Of a stretch of 6,117 nt of DNA, positions 6,072 to 6,117 are shown one piece after another. Position 1 is the stretch's first letter. Each line of letters opens with the position of its first letter. The position numbers and the translations under genes are program-made. The notes below the pieces were generated by a model, which did no database searches, was not told where the DNA came from, and saw nothing but the letters and a program-made list of their open reading frames with translations. The DNA is from an uncultured Actinomycetes bacterium (lineage in GTDB: Bacteria > Actinomycetota > Thermoleophilia > Solirubrobacterales > Solirubrobacteraceae): contig CALAQT010000227.1 of assembly GCA_937888775.1 (NCBI GenBank), positions 1 through 6,117 of the forward strand, read 5' to 3'.

Positions 6072-6096
6072 GATGCCCGCGGCTGGGGCGGGCATC
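6072..6096. terminator. Perfect 9-bp GC-rich hairpin
   Basis: GATGCCCGC (6072-6080) pairs perfectly with GCGGGCATC (6088-6096) across a 7-nt loop. No U-run follows on either strand, so it is not a canonical intrinsic terminator, but in high-GC actinobacteria U-less hairpins often sit between genes. It lies about 140 nt after the epimerase stop and could end that transcript, or a minus-strand transcript entering from beyond the window. Confidence 0.4.
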
Positions 6097-6117
6097 GTGT
6101 CGGTCGGGGGGCGGCGG

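Noticed and set aside
1..6117. CRISPR arrays, tRNA or rRNA genes, complete insertion sequences
   Set aside because: No regularly spaced repeats, tRNA-like cloverleaf, rRNA signature or transposase motif was seen on either strand.

Overview
This is a high-GC window with strong G/C preference at third codon positions. Gene content (a KdpD-type sensor, a tandem-domain universal stress protein, a KdpA remnant, an aldose 1-epimerase) fits a GC-rich actinobacterium. A Thermoleophilia/Solirubrobacterales-like host is my impression from the style of the hypothetical proteins and is not proven by the sequence.

Layout. Positions 1-416 hold no gene I recognise. From about 3518 down to 417 a minus-strand cluster reads: small unrecognised protein (3518-3210), tandem-domain UspA-type protein (3213-2338), and KdpD-type sensor without a kinase domain (2372-417). 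The junctions are tight: an ATGA start/stop overlap at 3210-3213, and a 35-nt overlap at 2338-2372 with a full Shine-Dalgarno sequence inside the upstream gene. This indicates one translationally coupled operon. Positions 3519-4010 are mainly intergenic and relatively AT-rich in the middle. They are followed on the plus strand by a short relic of the C-terminus of KdpA (about 4011-4175), bracketed by two copies of a 13-bp direct repeat. Further along the plus strand are a 163-residue helical protein of unknown function (4374-4865), a 15-codon leader-like ORF with the same ribosome-binding context (4879-4926), and an aldose 1-epimerase gene broken by one frameshift (4923-5934). The last 180 bases carry a possible minus-strand promoter and a perfect GC-rich hairpin.

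Function. The Usp and KdpD proteins could form a small sensing module for potassium, ATP or osmotic state. The KdpD ends immediately before the position where the histidine kinase core would begin, so it cannot itself phosphorylate a response regulator. Nearby, only the tail of the potassium pump subunit KdpA remains. The simplest reading is a kdp locus that has been pruned or rearranged, next to a decaying sugar-epimerase gene. The alternative worth testing is that the kinase-less KdpD and its coupled Usp are a retained, working signalling unit.
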